Shown: positions 43,049-55,317, counted from the first letter of the stretch. The stretch: DNA of 64,000 nt from Amanita rubescens (GCA_015039365.1 WION01000099.1:22501-86500), one strand, 5' to 3'. The notes: a model not told the origin generated them from the sequence alone. Translations and numbers: made by a program.

Positions 43049-46000
43049 ATGAATTTTCCAGAGTCGGCTTGGTCTCAAGCTTGTGTTTGTGGACGAGTAT
43101 TCTCGCTCCCGCAAGCATATAGTTACCACAGGCGCAGTTGTCCGAAGACGAAGAAACGGCTATCAACTGCGCTTGCAAAGGCTAATGAAGTCTGGCGGGC
43201 GAAGAAGCGTCAAAGGATTGACAGGTGTCAAGCTATGGAATACACTTCAAGCTCAAGTGAAGCAGCCGAACTACAATCGAACGGTGATTTTGTTTTACCG
43301 GTTCATCGACAGGTTAGATTCCATGCCCACTTGGCTGTATTGCTTATTAACGGTTCCTTAGACTGTTAAGACCTCTACAATCGTGGACAAGGATGCTGTG
43401 GACGAGAATATTGTGGACGAGGAAAATGTGGATGAGGATGTTGTGGACGAGGATATTGTGGACGAGGATGACCTGGATCAACCATTGGCACAGCGAAGGA
43501 ATCGCAGGGAACACCGGCGACTGCCAAAGCGCTATCGAGATCTGGAACCTGAGCCTCCAACACTTCTTCCTTCTACATCTTCGCAGATCCTACCTGAATG
43601 CATCCAAGCGGAGCCAGACGCATCTCAGTGTCCGCAGCAGCAATCCTCTATCCCCTTATGTCAGGTCAAACAGGTCCTCCAATCCGCATGCGATGGATTC
43701 GGGCTTTTCCGGCAATATTATGCTACTTGCCTACCTGAACATGATACCTCGCAGGATTCATCTTCGAACAGTTCAATCGATACGTCTCCTCCCGTTCCAG
43801 TCAACATCTACCATCCTTACCCGAACCAATCTTCATTTCTACTCGGAGAATGGTATTGGAACGGTGGTGAAAAGAAATCACAGTCCAGCTTTCAGAATCT
43901 CCTTCAAATAGTCGGACACCCTTCCTTTCGTCCAGAAGATGTTTCTGGAAAGAACTGGCGGCTTATCGATGCCCAGTTGAGCGGAGAGCATGTCAGAGCG
44001 GCGAGTAAAAAGGAGGACAGAGCGGCGAGTAAAATGGAGGACAGAGCGGCGAATAAAAAGGAGGACAGAGCGGCGAATAAAAAGGATGACACAGACTGGA
44101 TCAGAACACCGGTTAAGATCAGTGTCCCTTTCCATGGTCGAATGTTGCATCCAGGACCAAAAGATTTCGACGCGGGAATTCTTCATCATCGCAAGTTGAT
44201 ATCTGTAATCAAAGAAAAGGTCGCCCGAACTACCCACCTTCATTTTGAACCTTACGAATTTTTTTGGAAACCGAACGATGCTACTGAACCAGTCCGAGTT
44301 TATGGCGAACTTTATACCTCAGAAGCATTCTTTGAAGCCCACCGTATGCTCCAGGATTCTCCCGGAGAATCAGGATGCGACCTTCCGCGGGTCGTACTGG
44401 GCCTTATGTTTTCCTCGGATGGCACTCTGCTGACGACCTTTAGCACTGCAAAACTATGGCCTATCTATCTTGTGTTCGGAAATGAATCAAAAGATCGAAG
44501 ATCGAAGCCTTCTTGTTGGGCATTTGAACATATCGCTTATTTGGAGACGGTACGCGAGGTTCCTTTCTGAGTTGCGATGCAAACCCTCAATTTCCTTCAA
44601 TGGTAGCTTCCTGACGCTTTCAAATCTTTCGCGGCAGAAAACATCGGCCAGAAAGGAATCCAATCTGCCTTCATGGCACATTGCCAACGAGAAATGTACC
44701 ACGCCCAATGGGCAATCCTTCTCGATGACGACTTCCTGAAAGCATATAAGCACGGCATAGCAATCAAGTGCTGTGACGGCATCAGGCGTCGTTTCTACCC
44801 TCGCATCTTTACGTATTCTGCGGACTACCCAGAGAAGTATTTTTTACCTATTGCACTCCACCGTTCGCAAAACTCAGACAACCCTTATAGAGTACTTATT
44901 GCCGGCATACGAAACCTTGGCAGTTGCCCTTGCCCTCGTTGTCTCATTCCGTTGAAACGTGTACCCAATATGGGAAAGAAACGGGACATGGCGCAGCGCA
45001 TTTCTCTCGCACGTGTTGATGGCCTTGATAGGCGTGGTCGTGTTAAGGCTGCACGTGAGATCATCTACGCAAAGAATCTTAAGACAGACACCAAGGCAGT
45101 AGAGGATCTCCTGCAAAAGGACTCCCTTGTTCCGACAGCGGTGGGTGCTCATTTCTGCGATGAGATATATCATGACATTCTTTTGCATCAGAATGCATTT
45201 TCAGAGAAACTAACGCCACTCGGCTTCAAAATGTTTGACATGCTTGTTGTGGACTTGATGCATGAGGTCGAGCTCGGCGTCTGGAAGGCGGTGTTTATTC
45301 ACCTGCTACGCCTCCTGGACTGCCACAATGAAAGTTTGAAACATGAAATGGACCGACGGCAAGTATCGATTGGAGCCTGCGACCAGGTACTGACTGATGA
45401 TTAGCTTTCGAGAAATTCCGCCCTTTGGGGCTGATGGCATAAGGAAAATGAAAACGAACAGGTCAGAACTGAAGAAGATGACTGCTCGTGATTACGAGGA
45501 CATGCTTCAAGTAGGTAGAATCATTCATTGGCTGGCTTCAATCTGACGCACTCAACTAGTGTGCTATACCCGTTTTTGATGGTCTCTTGCCCGAGCCCCA
45601 CAACACCTATATTCTCAAAGTTCTTTTTGACATGGCCCACTGGCATGGTCTTGCCAAGCTCCATATGCACACGGACACAACTCTTGCTCTTTTTTCCCAG
45701 GTGACAACATCTTTGGGCAACAGTCTTCGGGCATTCAAGGAGAAAACGTGTAAGACGTACACCACTCGGGAGTTAGAACGCGAGCGTGCCGCCCGAATGC
45801 GACGTCAGGAAAAAAGCACTGGCCAAAACATCAACGCATCAGAAACACAATAGCAGCGCAAGGCAACCAAAGCAACTGAATCTGAAAACTTACAAGTTTC
45901 ATGCGCTCGGCGACTACGTCCGGACTATTCGACAGTTTGGTACGACGGACTCATACTCAACCCAGCCTGTAAGTTCTTCTTGGCGTTGGGCGTATTTGAC

Positions 46001-47405
46001 TCTTTGACTCATATGGGGACCACCAGAGTGAACGGGAGCATCGAACTTCAAAAGCACGCTTCCTTCGGACTAGCGGCCGGTCAATACCGAAGCAACTATC
46101 TGGAATTGAACGGAGACAGCGTCGTGTCAGGACCATCCGCCAGAATCTTGATGGACGTCACTCTCAAATAGAACCAGAGCCCATTATTGCTAATGATCCT
46201 GGCATTCAATACGAGATGGGAGAGTCAGAAAATTTCCCTTTGCACGTTCCAACATTTCTCCAACGAAATGAGGGTGATCTCGCCATCAATGTGAACGATT
46301 TGTTCCCCTCCACCGAACCTTGCTAATATATCAACTGCCATAGAACTTTTACCTTAAGTTGAGACAATATCTTCTTCCTCTTATTCAAGCGCAGCACCAG
46401 CGGGAGACCGATTCACATCCCGAGGATCTCCGTGCCACAGAAATCTCAAATAGATCTCTGGATGAAAATTTGTCTCATTTTATATTCTTAAAGAACGACA
46501 CCATATACCACCACAAACGTGTTCGATTTCACTTTACCACTTACGATGTGCGACGTGGGACAGACATTGTTAATGCAAGGACGTCGCGTCGCGATGTCAT
46601 GCTCCTTGCAAGCGACTCCAAGAGGTCTTCGAGTCCTCACCACTTTTTGTATGCGCGGGTCCTAGGCGCATATCATGCGAATGTGATTTATACAGGGCCT
46701 GGGGCACGGGACCAGAAACCACGCCGCATCCATTTTTTGTGGGTACGCTGGTTCGAAGTTGTCGATCCAGCATCTTCTGGGTGGAGTAAGTCCGGATTGG
46801 ACTTGGTTCAGTTTCCTCCCATGCACCAAAACAGCTCTTTCGGCTTCGTGGATCCGAGAGATGTGTTGCGGGGATGTCATATCCTTCCAGCTTCTGCTCA
46901 AGGAAAACGACAAGCAGATGGGGTCAATGTGTCACCTTGTGCTAAAGATGGTGAAGATTACCGGTTATATTATGTTGGCCGGTGCGTTCAAACTTGACGT
47001 GGTGATTTTAACGTACTCATCTAAACACTTAGCTTTTCTGACCGGGATATGCTGATGCGCTATCACTGGGGCCTAGGTGTCGGACATTGTTATGCACGCA
47101 ATACTTTCGAAAGCTCCAGTACCTCTGGTGAATCAAGTGATACAGAAAATGATCAATATGCGGATCTTGAGCCGGACAACTCTTCAGATTCCGAAAATGT
47201 CAGCGACGCGTACGAGTCAGATAATTCGGAATTGTGCCTGGATGATCGAGACCCGGATGGTTGGGACGACGTGGAGACCTCGGACAGTGGCAGTGACTTG
47301 GATGATTGCCCGACTGAAGAAAGCTCAGAGGATGATTGCCTGAGTGAAGAAGGCTCAGAGGATGAGGAGAAGGTTCAGAGGGTGGCAATTAGGGGTGCGG
47401 GATGA
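43049..47405 (+). pseudogene. Plavaka-like (CACTA-type) transposase gene, lightly damaged
   Basis: Exon 1 (43049-43312) encodes a C2HC-type finger, CVCGRVFSLPQAYSYHRRSC, and a basic KTKKRLSTALAKA-EVW-KKR. Introns: 43313-43361, 44550-44606, one near 45358-45410 that I could not join in frame, 45511-45559, 45969-46026, 46291-46343, 46982-47032. Conserved blocks in order: acidic repeats and LAQRRNRREHRRLPKRYRD; LMFSSDGTLLTTFSTAKLWP; PDAFKSF; CPCPRCLIP; FDMLVVDLMHEVELGVWKA; CAIPVFDGLLPEPHN; HWHGLAKLHMHTD; YKFHALGDYVRTIRQFGTT; KARFLRTSGRSIPKQLSGI; VRFHFTTYDVRRGTD; LRGCHILP; SDRDMLMRY; then an acidic Ser/Asp/Glu tail. The family is recalled from agaricomycete transposases. The A6 run near 45810 is one base too long for the frame, so this copy is probably inactive. 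Residues 43,990-44,090 hold four RAA[SN]K[KM]ED repeats. Confidence 0.7.
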
Positions 47406-48109
47406 TGCATGACGAGCTTGTTTCCTTCCGAGGCGACCATCAAAGCTGCGACTTGCCTTCCAATCACAGCGAAGATACGTCTCTTTTGAGTCAACAACTC
47501 ACGCCAGACAACCTCCTTCTCCATAGCAGATTCCGCAATGTACTTGCCATTCTCCGTTTCCTTCGAATGATGATTTAGGTTACCCATCGCTGGAAGATGC
47601 GAATGCGGAAAAGATCAGAGTTGAAGGCGTCGTAGTTCTCTTGGAATTGACGCGTGATCGACGTCATTGATGCGTGATCGACGATCTTGATGTGATCCTA
47701 CTGTGGTGTGGTATCTATTTTAAACTCCCGCCACGTCGAAACGTTGTGTGCGTCCTTTGCTTTAAATATTGGTTTCACTGATGCTGCGCGCGTGTGTTAT
47801 AAATTGCTATGTCGTGAATCACTAGGTTCTCCAATTATATTTCACGTGAAGAGAGGTATATGTTATTTTACAGGCGTCTCGAATGTCATAGTTCAATTAC
47901 AACTTGATACGCGTCCTCAAAGAACAAGATGAAGTTTAATAAATAACGGTGAACATAGTATGGTATGTTATGGTTGGATATGGTACATGATAAAATTTGA
48001 TATTCATAGATTCGGTCGCATATTCTGCAGTCCTATTCCTCCATCTTGTCGTGTTGGGCTCCTCTCCCCCTTCCACATTCTGCACCGCTGTATCTCCCTC
48101 GGACGCTGG
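47406..48109. other. Intergenic, nothing recognised
   Basis: No supported gene or element end. AT-rich in the second half. A short ATTGA/TGCGTGATCGACG direct repeat sits near 47650-47680 (GCGTGATCGACGTCATTGAT then GCGTGATCGACGATCTTGAT). Confidence 0.35.
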
Positions 48110-48534
48110 TTAATCTTCGCCTTCGTCAGCTATGTCCAGCCGCCGGCATTGTTTAAGGTCGAGAATTGTGAAAGCCCATCGACGGCCTCCATTGTCAAAC
48201 GGCTCTGCCGGCTTCGTACCAGGGAAAACATGGAGAGTATAACGCGAATAGTCGTCCTGGACCCCGCGGACGGACCAGTGCCTCGCACCCTCCTGGTCGT
48301 GCGCGTACGCTCCTCCCCTACTCGTCGTCGTATCCATCAGCCGAGGGGAACGAGACTCTTAACTCACATGATAACCCAGTACACGTCCAGATCCTTTCGA
48401 AACTCCTCTCCAATCGCGCTCGCATTTTCCCTCAGCGCCTGTATAGTCCTCTCCACCGCTTCCCTCTCTTCCGAAGTTGATAAGTCCCATTGGGGGTTCA
48501 AGTTATTGAACGCGTAGATGTGATGGTTGGACAT
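48110..48534 (-). CDS. Small two-exon gene, paralogue of 3552-4136
   Basis: Exon 1 48368-48534, intron 48318-48367 (50 nt, GTGAGT...CTGAT...AG, phase 2), exon 2 48110-48317: 124 aa, no stops. It starts MSNHHIYAFNNLNPQWDLS, then SEEREAVERTIQALRENA, EEFRKDLDVYWVI, and after the intron GGAYAHDQEGARHWSVRG, RYTLHVFPGTKPAEPFDNG and an acidic end. The same start, intron phase and YTLHVFPGT block occur in the broken copy at 3552-4136, which argues that both are real members of one family. No domain recognised. The central part is probably alpha-helical. Confidence 0.65.
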
Positions 48535-49277
48535 TGTGACCGGTTGACGCCTGAGAGGATGAATAACGGTCGAGCGGGAGTAAGGGCGAGTTGGGTTTGC
48601 AAAGAACGAAGACACGGTTCGCGAAGCACAGGGGCACGGGAATTGATGCGCTCGCCGACATAGCACATCCAAATTCGACCTCAACATCGTCGGCGTTTCG
48701 AGTAATAACAAAGCATTTGTCAACGACTCAAGACGCATTAAGACAGGATTGCAGGAGATGAGTTGCCTGGAGTTGGAGGTTCTATGGCTCGGTGACAATG
48801 TAGGATGGTTCTTCATTGGTTATTATTTGGGCCCGGTACGTGCTTCATCTCTCGCGTTTGTCTCATTGGTACGGAATATCTCTTAGTGCGTGTTTCCTCC
48901 AGTCTCAGTCTTTCGTTTGCGCGCATGTGGAAACGGGGAGTTACGGAGTACGCTACATGCGGGAAGTGTCGAGCCACGTATCATGTAGTATGTATGTCTG
49001 CTCACTGCTCAGCTGCTTCCTCCCTCACGGACAGGACTCGAGGTTGTTACTATTCTGGAGTGTTCCAGCCCACACACAAACGCCCTCGCATGTTTAAACT
49101 CTGTACGTGCATCGTCTCCCGCAACGGCGATCACGGACAGGACTGATGACTTTGATAGCATCAGCCCACCCTCAACCTGGCAGCTGTTGCCAAAGCGTAC
49201 CCATATGCCGTCGAAGTCATGGCGCATCTCAAACTTGACGCAATGATATCAGGACTCGTCACTCATCCTCTTCCAAA
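48535..49277. other. Intergenic, nothing recognised
   Basis: Short frames on both strands, none supported by splice signals or recognisable motifs. It would hold the promoter of the minus-strand gene at 48110-48534. Confidence 0.35.
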
Positions 49278-50291
49278 TCACGGGAGGTTAGCCTTACTTT
49301 GTAGTAGAGTCTTGATCCAGATCGCGACGGGCCCCGGCGTGATGAGCTTAGTGGACCCTTGTCCGCAAGCGCGGTGGACTCGGAGCCCCGGGCCAAGCCC
49401 AGTGCTCGCTCTCTTTGGCGGTCTCTTTGGCGGCCCTTTGCTCTCTTTGGTGCTGTTTGTGGCAGAAATTTCGAATGACTCATGAGCTGGTTTGTGATCA
49501 ACTTGAATGCTGTCTTGATCACTATCATTATCCGATGACAGTGACTCGATTTGCATCATGATTGCCCCCTCATTTCCTCCCTCTACGACAACGACGAACT
49601 TGAATGGCGCCCCCTCGACGTGCCACGAGACAGCAGTGATGCCATCTGCCCTATCTGTAACAACGAAACGTGAAAAATCCATATTATAACACTCCCCCTT
49701 AATCACGAGAGTGCCCAGAATAACTTCAAGAATGCGGTCAAGCGTCTTCATCATCAAAACAAAGCTGGGAAGCAAAAGTTCCCGCGCGACACGCTTCAAA
49801 AATTCTTCATCGGCACGGAGCGATCCAAATCGCTCGTCTCTTGCAGGTAAGTCCTCGATTCATCATTCACCATAAGCTCGATAACTCATCAGAGCGACAG
49901 GCCGAATCTCCAACGGTATCAAGATAAACCGTTCTTCTCCCACGTTGACCGCTCTAACTCCACGACCACCAAAACGTGTACTACGCGAGGCACGTCGCTC
50001 CACGTCAAAGGCTTCAAGGTAAGTCTTCTTTACAGTGAATGCGAACGTTTCGAATGATCCAAAGCGTCCGTTTTCAAACGGATAAGGATCGGGATCCACG
50101 ATAAAGCCGTAAAGCAGCGCAACGACAAAATCAGGCCAACCAAGGGATACTTGGATGTTGAAGATGATACAGGTATGTTCCTCTTCACCTTCCTTGATGA
50201 TAGGCATCGAACGAAGTCCCGCAGATACTGTTCCAAGGAGGAAAACCACGATGAGTAACACGGGGAGCCTCAGAACGTTCTTCATCACCAA
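49278..50291 (-). CDS. Putative secreted or membrane-anchored protein, unknown
   Basis: The frame from ATG at 50285 (or 50291) starts MKNVLRLPVLLIVVFLLGTVSA, a typical signal peptide or single membrane anchor, then GLRSMPIIKEGEEEH and GFIVDPDPYPFENGRFGSF. It reaches SYRAYGE-stop at 49863. A second frame (49278-49799 and upstream) continues ERFGSLRADEEFLKRVARELLLP, VVTDRADGITAVSWHVEG and FKFVVVVEGGNEG. Splicing TATG/GTGAAT...CAAGAG/AC would join them (AYDERFG), but that intron would be only about 33 nt, short even here. The far 3' part (KGPPKRPPKR) is encoded by the CTCTTTGGCGG repeat and is doubtful. No family recognised. Confidence 0.45.
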
Positions 50292-50752
50292 TAGCCATAT
50301 TCGGACTGGGGCAGGCTCACGTCTATGCCCTCAGCCCGGGTACGGGTTTAGAAGTGGGTACAAGACAGGCTAACCCGTACCCGTACCCGTACCCGCACGG
50401 GTTGCACCCATCCGCCGCTGTCTTCGGAGCTGACACAGCCACTCAGCAATTTCGCCGAGTTCAGCCAGCTGCACACCCAGTTATAACAGCAATAAGAGCC
50501 CTCACCAGCGAGAGCTCTCCATGACAGTAATGGCTACCCACTCCCACGACGACGATCCGAGGAGAAGGATCCGCCGACTTCTTTCTTCGCCTTTTCATCC
50601 CGCGCCGCTCTTTCCTCTGGAGACAACACCTTTGAATCGCGTTTCGAATTCCTCCCCCCCGCCTGTTTGCTAACATCCAACTTCGCACCTCCACCCGCAG
50701 CAACAGCAGCAGCAGCACTGACATCCTCTTCATTATCATCATCCTCTCCCCC

Positions 50753-53368
50753 GTAGTGTTGACATCGGCTTCGCCACAGCCGGCTGTGAGCCGGAGCCAA
50801 GCCTATTTGGAGCTCAGCCGGAGCCTAAATTTGGAGCCGGCTCTCATTGGTTTAGCTCCTTTCGGCGGCCGCTCAGGTGCGGCTCTGAGCGGCCTTAAGC
50901 CCCTTCTTCCTCGCCTTTCCCGGACTTCTTCTTCGCCTTGGCCAACGATGCCAGGCGGATCCCAGAGTGATCCGCTGGCTGTGGATGTGGCAGGATAGTG
51001 CCAGTCCGTTCTCTAAGCTCTTGCACACACATTCCCAGCACCCAGCCGCACTTTCAAGTTTCGCCCACAGTCCCGGCCAACTAATATCTTGCTGCCGGCC
51101 TTAGTTATTCTATTGCTCTCGCATTCCCAGCATCCGTGACCCCTCTACAGTGCCAGGTATGTGCTCGCTTGCTCCTGTTCGATTGTGCTGACCATGCTAC
51201 CCAACTACCATCCGGCCGCCACCTTCCTGCCTCGATTGTACCCACCGGCACCCCTTACAGCGACATGGAACCTCTGTACGCCCACCGGCCCCACCCATGA
51301 CCCACCTACACCCCATCGTGCCCAATCCCGCCCGCCGGTGTCTCTTACAATCACGCAGAACACCTGTATGCCCACCCACGACCAATCTATACCCTACCGT
51401 GTCCACCGACGACTCTTACAACCACGCAGAATCCATCTATGCGCCCACCGGTAACTCTTGCAACCACGCGGAATCCCTCAATGGCTACCTATGCCCACCA
51501 TGACCCCTCTACACCCTTCCACGCCCAATCCCGCCCACCGGCGTCGCTCACAACGATGCGGAACCCCTCTACATCCATCTGCAACCTCCATACCCCACCG
51601 TGCCCAATCCCGCCCATGGAATTCCTCTATGCCCACCTGTAACCCATCTATGCCCCACCCGACCCCTCTACACCCCTCCACGCCCAATCGCGCCCACCGT
51701 CATCGCTTACAATGACGTGGAACCCCTCTACATCCATCTGCAACCCCTCCACATCCCACCGTGCCCAATCCCGCCCACAGAATTTCTCTATGCCCACCCG
51801 TAACCCATCTACACCTCACCTGACCCCTCCACACCCCTTCACGCCCAATCTTGCCCACCGTCACCTTTACGGTCTCCCCAATGAGACCTGACCTCAGCGG
51901 GCTCCCCCCGCGCCAGAATACAGACGCGACACCCCCTCCCCTTCCGCTTCCACCAACACTTCCCATGCTGAGACGGAAATTGAGGATGAGCCCGAACACG
52001 ACGCAGATGGCGACATCAACACGAACCGCATCTCCCGATCACGCCTTGCAAATCGTAGCACCAGTACTGCCACCCCCGCCGCGGCGATCGACACCTGCAT
52101 ATCAACGCTGCCCTGAACGCTAGCCAGAGACCTCAGCTGGATTTGCCCGTATACCCTCATAGCCACGTGTTGAGCTCGGGATCTACACCCGCGTCAGCAT
52201 CCGCATCTCCGTCTCCGGAACATACTGCGCCCGCGGGGATGCGTAATGCCAATCGTCAGCCATGATATGGACCTCTCGGTGGGTTGTTGGACTCGAATTC
52301 GACGCCGAGAGCTGGTGTGGCGGATTTGCCCAATATGGTGCTGATGTCTGCGGGTGGTTTGCAGACTGTTCGTGCTTGTCGGGCTTCCGCGGGCGAGGGA
52401 TCGTCTTCTGCCATGTCCGCCACTGCTGCTGCTGCCTCTACGTCCCGCGCTGCGTTTGACACCGAGTCTAAAGTTGCTCCTGCGAGTGGATCGAATGTGG
52501 AATCCGATATTCAAACCCAAACTGCTCACCGTGCCACATCTGCCCCGGAAATGGCTGCTGCTGTGTCCAGTGCGAGTACCGCCAGTACCGACAATCCCTC
52601 TACACCAGGTATGTGCTCCCTCGCTCCCATTTGACGGTGCTGACCATCTATTTGTGCTACCCAGCTACCCTCAATGCCCGCCACCACCCTAATCCCGCCA
52701 ATCGGCACCCCTGACAACCACGGTCCACGCGGGATCCTCTACACCCACCTGCGACCCTCCCGCTCTTATGCTCACATCCACCCCACGCGTGCACCTCATC
52801 CCTGTTGTGCTCACATCGCCGTGATCTCCACGTCGTGTTTCACCAGTACTACTATCGACTTTACATTGATGGCAATAGGTCACACATTTGTCATATATAA
52901 TAATATATTAGTAATAGTAACTGGATAATGTATCGAGTAGAACGCGAGCAATTTCGTCCCGAGCGAGCCTCGAGGGGTGATCTTTATTTGTCCCTCTCTT
53001 TATGGTCTCTTGATGCTCTCTTTGGCCCAGGAACAGTCTAAACTAAATGAGGAAGGGGCATGTACCGACTTTCCCCTTTTGGGCTCCGGACCCTTGCCAC
53101 GTCTGGGAATGCCTCGATCACTCTGCCTAAATCCCTCGCAGGGCAGAACAAGGGTGAGCGTGGGGCACACTGCCACACAGGATCTCAAAGGATGAAGACT
53201 GACGCAAATGGGGTGGCAGAGCAAGGAGTAACAAAGCGGCTCTGAGCTCGCCCAGAGCTGCTCACGAGCCGACCAAAATAGCTCTGGCTCCGTAGCTGGA
53301 GCCTAAAAATAGGCTCCGGCGACTCAGCTAGCCGGAGCCAGCCTTAACTTTTGTCATCACTACAACGG
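50753..53368. mobile_element. hAT-like non-autonomous DNA transposon, 2.6 kb
   Basis: Flanked by the 8-bp direct repeat TCTCCCCC (50745-50752 and 53369-53376), which is a target duplication inside the DnaJ pseudogene. Ends are inverted: GTAGTGTTGACA at 50753 and TGTCATCACTAC at 53352-53363, with five extra bases (AACGG) at the right. Both subterminal regions are rich in GGAGCC/GGCTCC repeats (50770-50880 and 53245-53345). An 8-bp duplication with such short ends and GC-rich subterminal motifs fits the hAT superfamily. There is no transposase; the interior holds a C-rich repeat of about 160-bp units (about 51240-51860) and low-complexity sequence. Confidence 0.8.
51240..51860. repeat. C-rich tandem repeat inside the hAT-like insert
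   Basis: Imperfect units of roughly 160 bp containing CTCTACACCC-TCCACGCCCAATC-CGCCCACCG (near 51508, 51668 and 51832) and GGAACCCCTCTACATCCATCTG (near 51560 and 51720). All open frames across it are composition artefacts. Confidence 0.7.
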
Positions 53369-53690
53369 TCTCCCCCAGCCTCTTGCATTGCTGCCTTCAT
53401 CTCCTTCGCTAAACTAATACTCCCAATGATCAGCACAAACTTCTCCCCACCAAACAACATGCTAAACACCTGTTCTGGATCAACATACCCTCCCTCCGGC
53501 ATCCCAGCTTTAGTGCCCAACTCGTTATAACGCCTCCTCTGCTCAGGATCTGACAAAGTTTAGTAAGCGATGGTGATCGTTCAGCGGTGGTGGGGTCATG
53601 TAGGTTCTTATCTGGGTGTGGTGTTTGAATGATGGCGAGGCGGCAGTAAGCGCGTTTGATGTTGTCTTGGGGGAGACTGGTGGCAGTGAG

Positions 53691-54792
53691 AGAGACTCAC
53701 CAGCCATGCGAGCACAGCTCAGTCGAAGATACGTCCCTCGTTTCTCTCTCTCCTCGCTGTTTCACTGATCGGTCTTGACGGTAGTCAGCGCACCAGTCGA
53801 TCGCAGCAGGCCAGCCTAGGGAACAATGCGGGTTGGATGAGATACACGCAGGGGGAGACAGATGGGGTAAGCTTGCTTTGGGTCTACCTAATATAAGCTG
53901 GCACTTGGCTGATGTGTTCGCTATTAGGATGATGTTCGGTTTGTAAGAATACAAACAAGGCAGCACGAATTGCACGTGGTTTGTACACACTCGGATTCAA
54001 GGCATACTTAAGTTTAGGACTGATGTTGGTTGATTGCAGATGGGCGGCACCCCCCGTTCCGAAGGAGATGGCAACTGTGACAACAAGGGAGCAGTAGAAT
54101 GCACAAAGGGTCGGATTCACATTCGAAAACATAGTGTACAATGACTTGGAATAGTATGGTAGACTGCCTGCACCCCTCCCTATCCTAGCATGGATGCGGG
54201 TTAGGTACGTACTGGTTTTCCTGCTTTACCCGAACCAGAGACAAGGGTACGGGTTTGAGCAAGGGTCTACAAAGTGTAGACCCCCACCCGTACCCTCTAC
54301 GGGTGTGGGTATGTGACCCACCCGGGTTTAGTATATACATATTTTATGACCTGATAATGTCTTAACATAGAAGCTGCAGAGTGGAATTCATTGATCACAT
54401 CTCACAAGAATGTCAAGGAATGTACCATTCAATAACATTCAGATAAAAAGACTTTAAGACCTGATCATATCATATGCAACAGCAGCAGAATGAGAATTCT
54501 TGATCACATTTTACAAGAATGTTGTGCAATTTATCAGTGGAAATCCCTCAATGCAATTCAGATATATCAGCTGTAAGCCCTGGCAATGTCTTATACAGTA
54601 ATTATAGACTGGAATTCATTTATCACATCCTACAATAATGACTGGTAGTGTATCATTGCCTGATCCTTTGTTACAACTCTTTGAACAGCAGATAAGCCCT
54701 GATAATGTCTTATATACTAATTGCAGTGTGGGAATGGTTGATCAGAACTATCTATATATACCAAGCCCCCACCGTTTTCCTGATATGATATA
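53691..54792. other. Gene-free stretch with tandem-like repeats
   Basis: 54180-54330 contains GGGTACGGGT and its complement ACCCGTACCC, also found at 50330-50410, perhaps ends of another small transposon family. From about 54350 to 54790, diverged units of roughly 130 bp repeat the phrases CTGATAATGTCTTA, GGAATTCATT-ATCACATC and ACAA-AATG (near 54352, 54460, 54580 and 54700). Confidence 0.5.
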
Positions 54793-55317
54793 CATCAACA
54801 AAATGGAAAGGTTGAACGCATGAATAGAACACTTTGGGAGAAGAGTGAAGCATTGAGACTACATGCTTCATGCCCTCAATCTTGGTGGAACTTTGCGATC
54901 GAAACTGCCGTACATGTTTATAATCGTACTCCACTTAGACGAACCAAATGGAAGACCCCTGTTGAAAATCTTACTGGAAAGAAACCTGATGTTTCTTACT
55001 TTAAGATATTTGGATCTAAAGCTTGGGTATTTATCCCACATGAATCGCGCGAAAATAAATTAACACCAAGGTCTGAAATAATGACCTTTATTGGATACGA
55101 ACTGAATGCAAAAGCATACCGCTTCATGACAAATACAAATCAACTTCGAGTATCCACCCAAGCTGAATTTGATGAAACCAAATTTCCAAGAGCCAAACCT
55201 CAAGATGAAAATTATACAAAAAACTTGGACCCTATCAGGCCTATTGAGCAGGATAATTCTGAAAACTCAGATAAAAATATCTCTAATGGTAAACCAGATC
55301 AGTACTTTGCAGTCCAC
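54793..55317 (+). pseudogene. Ty1/copia integrase C-terminal part, right fragment
   Basis: In the frame of 54793 the sequence reads HQQNGKVERMNRTLWEK, then SCPQSWWNFAIETAVHVYNR, GKKPDVSYFKIFGSKAWVFI, TPRSEIMTFIGYE and KAYRFMTNTNQL. This is the end of a copia integrase with the third catalytic region and the start of the linker to reverse transcriptase. It begins exactly where the copia at 1-1566 stops (HQENG there, HQQNG here; 14 bp shared with two differences). It ends near 55317 against sequence with repeated GGAATTCC/CCATGGATTCC motifs, probably the end of another insert. No reverse transcriptase follows. Confidence 0.85.

Larger units (their letters stand above)
50560..53690 (-). pseudogene. 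DnaJ (J-domain/DnaJ-X) pseudogene split by a hAT-like insert
   Basis: On the minus strand, about 53690-53377 encodes a J-domain remnant: DNIKRAYCRLAI, HPDKN (the HPD motif), DPTTAE, then SDPEQRRRYNELGTKAGM and a DnaJ-X-like part, YVDPEQVFSMLFGGEKFV and ISLAKEMKAAMQEAGG. The frame is broken near 53580, where a TAA sits in the place of the usual Gln of Y-Q-T-L, and frames change around it. After the insert (50753-53368) the gene resumes at 50752 with GGEDDDNEEDVSAAAA and KVLSPEERAARDEKAKKE, a phrase typical of Caj1/Djp1-like DnaJ proteins, and degrades near 50575. Removing the insert and one 8-bp duplication gives a continuous frame (QEAGGEDDDNEED). Homologues act as Hsp70 co-chaperones; this copy is dead. 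Confidence 0.8.

Noticed and set aside
41549..47960. CACTA termini for the Plavaka-like gene
   Set aside because: Isolated CACTA/TAGTG words occur but none form a pair with matching flanks.
51161..52690. Many proline/threonine-rich frames inside the 50.7-53.4 kb insert
   Set aside because: They follow a C-rich tandem repeat read in every frame; composition artefact.
1567..54792. Terminal inverted repeats of a putative 53-kb element between the copia halves
   Set aside because: Start TTGAAAATGG and reverse complement of the end (GTTGATGTAT) do not match; only the 14-bp shared sequence at the break supports one event.
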